Source of the DNA: Prochilodus magdalenae
Lineage: Eukaryota; Chordata; Actinopteri; Characiformes; Prochilodontidae
NCBI GenBank assembly: GCA_024036415.1
Contig: JAMWET010007157.1
Span: forward strand, 402,501-466,500
Direction of reading: 5' to 3'
DNA length: 64,000 nucleotides
In this document: positions 60,853 through 64,000 of the stretch, piece by piece
Layout: each line of letters starts with the position of its first letter
Numbering within the stretch: the stretch's first letter is position 1
Notes under the pieces: model-generated
Told to the model about the DNA's origin: nothing
Seen by the model: the letters and a program-made list of their open reading frames with translations, nothing else
Database searches by the model: none
Made by a program: the position numbers and the translations under genes

Positions 60853-61065
60853 GAACTGTATAGTAACCTAACCTATTAGCCTGTATTAGCCTAAAGACCT
60901 TTGCTGCTGCATGAAACATAGTTGGCTACACAGCCATGCTGGCTGTCTCAAGAAAAAACAATCGTATTAAAAAAAATGTATTTCAGGATAAGGATATTAA
61001 CAACAATACTTTGGATACTTTGAAAATGTTACATTAACATAAATTATTGTCTCCTGTGCCTAGAA

Positions 61066-61098
61066 TTCTAGAATTTCTCTTAGGATCAATAAAGTATC
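61066..61098 (+). mobile_element. LINE-type 3' tail fragment
   Basis: AATTTCTCTTAGGATCAATAAAG followed by TATCGATCTATCT is the same tail as at 47599-47642. Sequence upstream of it is not recognisably U1 or LINE. Confidence 0.6.
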
Positions 61099-62234
61099 GA
61101 TCTATCTTGAATTCTTTGAATAAATCTGGATATCTGTGTTTAAGGTACTGCAAAGGATTTCCATACTCATATTGTAGAAGAAACAAGTACCACCACATTT
61201 TCAGAAGTTGACTTGGACCTGAATCATCAGTTCTCATGACATCCCTAGATGCAAGCTATCTGAAAGTTGCTGATGTAACAGTATAAGCAGTTGGCATTCT
61301 ATTATAAGCACACCAAGCCATCAATGTTGTTGCCTCAGCAGCAGTTTCTGTATCTCAGATGTAGCATGTGCCAGCCTTCAGCCATCAGTCTGGTATGAGA
61401 TGTGATGGTGAGACCCAGTAGTAGAATGGAGTAGTGCCACTGAACCCTGAACACTGAAAAATTGATCATTACATAATTACGCTTGACCAGTAACTGTCCA
61501 CCTTACATGCTGGTGGCATAGACTGACAACGGCAAGCTCGGTATTGCTTTCAATGGAGCAACAATATATAATTATGCAACAGCCACCGCCAATGTGCTGT
61601 GCACCACGGAGGTAAGCAGCATGTTCCATCAAACGTAAAATTTTACCAACCCTTCCTGTTGACTGTGATTGTAGAATTAATCAGATGATGACTTATTTGT
61701 AAACCCAGTCACTGAAGGCTCATAGTAGTTCATGTACATCAGAGAAAAAGTTAATAGAAACATTAGCATGTGCTTAAAACAGAGTTAGGTTGAAATCAGT
61801 GGCTCTATCGCACATTGACTTGGAATGGGAGCGATGCAGTGAATACTTAAAATTATATTAAGCAAGTTTTACTGTGTTATTGTACAGGTAGCCAAGGCTT
61901 GCATTTAAATAAATATGGCCAACTCACCTCTATTCTACAAATAAAGCATTGTGTGGCGTTCTCTATTCAGTACTACAGATTGAAAGATGCTAAAAGCCCT
62001 GCATTATATGCTCATGACAACAGGCACTGTTTGCCAACTTCACATCTCAGTCCACCCTCATGTGTTTGTGATTCACTGTTTATTTTCTCAGTGTGGGCAG
62101 TCCAGTCACTGCATGACTGCCCACTGTCCAGTTGTTCTTAACACGTTTTAATTTGATTTTATTTTTGCTTTGTACTTGAGCACTTTGAAACAGATAGATT
62201 GAATGGAGGTCACCAGAATCCACCTGTCTTGTGA
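61099..62234. other. Unassigned non-coding DNA
   Basis: The minus-strand frame at 61034-61237 reads like real protein in composition (WWYLFLLQYEYGNPLQYLK), but I cannot assign it and its end runs into the LINE-type tail. The remaining sequence holds no recognised gene. Confidence 0.35.
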
Positions 62235-62575
62235 TTACACTGATTGTCCACTTTATCAGCTACACTTACAACATACGTAGTAGTCCATCTGTTTCTGTTC
62301 GTATTTTGTTACCCTGTTCTTTAATGGAACACCCACAGGAGCACCATAGAGCAGGTATGATTTGGGTGCTGGGACATTTTCAGCACTGTTATGACACGGT
62401 AGATGTGAAACGAACACAGTAGTGCTGCTGAAGTTTTTATAAACTGTGTCCGCTTACTGTCATCTCTATTAGACACTCATACCCTGCTGGTCCACCTTGC
62501 AGATTTAAAATCAAAGACCATAGTTGCTGCACAGTTTAAGTTGGTCATCCTCTAGTCCTACAGTCCTCTAGGTGT
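62235..62575 (-). mobile_element. Reverse-oriented copy of the 8.5-kb transposon family
   Basis: On the minus strand, blocks such as ACTAGAGGATGACCAA, TTCAGCAG.ACTACTGTG, ACCTGCTCTATGGTGCTCC, AAAGAACAGGGTAAC and GAAACAGATGGACTACTA follow the same order as in the copies at 8535 and 57236. The outer terminal repeats are not intact. A 63-codon frame across it is an artefact. Confidence 0.7.
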
Positions 62576-64000
62576 GTGTGATCAAAAGACTGTATAACAT
62601 TTAAAAGCTTTTCCTAGAACTCTACTACAACCATATCTATAGCAAGGGTGATTTAGGAATCTTTGTTTTTAAAGACCATATTTGGGTTATTCCTCAATTC
62701 AGGGAGTGCAAGAATGAAAAAACAGATATAGAAAGAATAATGCCTCAGCAGGCAGTTGGCCAATTTTGAAGGAGACCTGACCCCTGATGGCATTGCAGAG
62801 GTATGTGTGAAACTTACAAATGCTGAAACCCAAGAAAAGTACTTCAGCAACTGCGAGACCTAAACAAACAAACAAACAGAGAAGCTGTTTCGATAAGTCA
62901 AAAGGGCAACAGCTGAGTTCAACAATAATAACAGCTGACTTGAGCAACAGAGTGGAGCATAATAGGAAACTTAACCTTCCAATGGAAAAGCCTTGAGCAA
63001 GCGTTAGCAATACATGCTTGGAGTAGGGCACTGTAAGCCTCCTGAAAAGTATGTACAAAAAGATCTGATGTTTAAAACAAGATGGGCTGTTAGGCTCACT
63101 TGTTTGAAGTTGGATTTACGTGACATGGCTTTGGTGCCACTTTATATTAAGTGAGATATATGTAACTGCATACTGTAGAAGGATTCACTTTTACAGGTGG
63201 ATTACAGAACTACAATTATTATAAATACACAAGTATCAACTTTTTCTGTCTTATGTAATTACAGATTTTTTTTTATCTAATTACACATGTATAATAAGAT
63301 AATTATATATATATGGTTTGTACAAGCCATCTGCAATAGGGACTACATCACTGGTTGTTGCTTCTTTATGTATAAATATATGGTTATTACTGGCAATGCA
63401 ACATGCAGTCACAACTCTTTTTGCAACAACAGTTGAGTGAATACAAGTAAAATATTTGTAATGAAGGTAAAAGTTTTGGACTGTTTAATTTTGCATGTGC
63501 AGTGGTGAACACTGGTGGACTCCCTGAGAAACATGTATAACTGATATGAGTAAGGCACTAGGGTTTGAAAATGTCTGTACCCGATGAGATTTGACTATTC
63601 CTGTCTGGTTCCTATGAGTTTGTTTTAATTTACTGATGATCTGAAAATGACTGGTATTGTCTGAAAGTAAAGTAAGATTATCACTAAGCTAATTAAATGG
63701 AAGCTATAATTAGGAATATGGCGTTTTTTATTTGGTCTACAGCTTATGATGGTAATGTTAAGGTCAGATTTAAACAGGTTTTTGCCAAAGGGTTTGAATT
63801 ACCTTGCAAATTTGGTTGGATATGTGCAGAATGATCATGGGATGAAGTTTGGACCACTCCACATTGTTGATGAGACTGATTCGCCACTGAGTGCCATACC
63901 TATCAGTGACTATACAATTCAGGTTGGGAAACTTGATTTAGGGTTTACAGTTAAAACCAGACTCCAGACTGAAAATCAGTCACCAAACACCTTAAAACAT
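62576..64000. other. Unassigned non-coding DNA to the window edge
   Basis: No gene recognised; the 119-codon minus frame at 62699-63058 has hydrophobic stretches but no known domain. The region 63125-63330 opens with a GGTGCCACTTTATATTAAG motif that recalls the end of the foldback family, but I cannot show a match. Confidence 0.4.

Overview
The window reads as intergenic or intronic DNA from a ray-finned fish, probably an otophysan (characin, catfish or knifefish type). It is AT-rich and full of the repeats usual in teleosts: decayed Tc1-like transposons, a 5'-truncated L2-type LINE, tRNA-derived SINEs sharing that LINE's 3' tail, short inverted-repeat transposons, microsatellites and a very large minisatellite. 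I found no protein-coding gene I can support. Every open frame is short, and the longest (208-273 codons, 24.9-26.5 kb) are by-products of a tandem repeat whose unit has no stop codon.

Layout. 0-10 kb: a (CA)n tract, a broken Tc1-like element (2.5-3.0 kb), a truncated LINE (3.5-4.6 kb) followed by an LTR-like fragment, and an inverted-repeat DNA transposon (8.5-9.0 kb). 10-20 kb: a ~34-bp degenerate minisatellite (11.05-11.4 kb), a possible reverse-strand retroelement remnant (12.4-13.5 kb), an LTR-like sequence on the minus strand (16.7-17.0 kb) and degenerate telomere-like repeats (17.6 kb). 20-31 kb: an unclassified dispersed repeat (20.05 and 30.26 kb) and a 38-bp minisatellite of about 119 units (24.98-29.52 kb), with a second block of about 8.5 units at 30.73-31.06 kb. 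31-48 kb: a palindromic element (33.84 kb), a Tc1-like element interrupted by a SINE (34.7-35.5 kb), further Tc1-like remnants (37.7, 43.0 and 46.7 kb), a foldback element with arms of about 0.4-0.5 kb (38.84-40.11 kb), and a full-length U1 snRNA copy joined directly to a LINE-type 3' tail (47.42-47.64 kb). 48-64 kb: an AT microsatellite, a 255-bp MITE (55.43 kb), more copies of the 8.5-kb transposon family (57.2 and 62.2 kb), a second SINE (58.04 kb) and several low-copy repeats.

No genes work together here. What the window shows is a record of mobile-element activity: LINE machinery that apparently moved SINEs and a U1 transcript, Tc1 elements that later served as insertion targets, and a minisatellite that expanded by duplicating blocks of many units. 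Some unannotated stretches rich in homeodomain-like TAAT sites or CpG could be conserved non-coding elements, but only cross-species alignment could show that.
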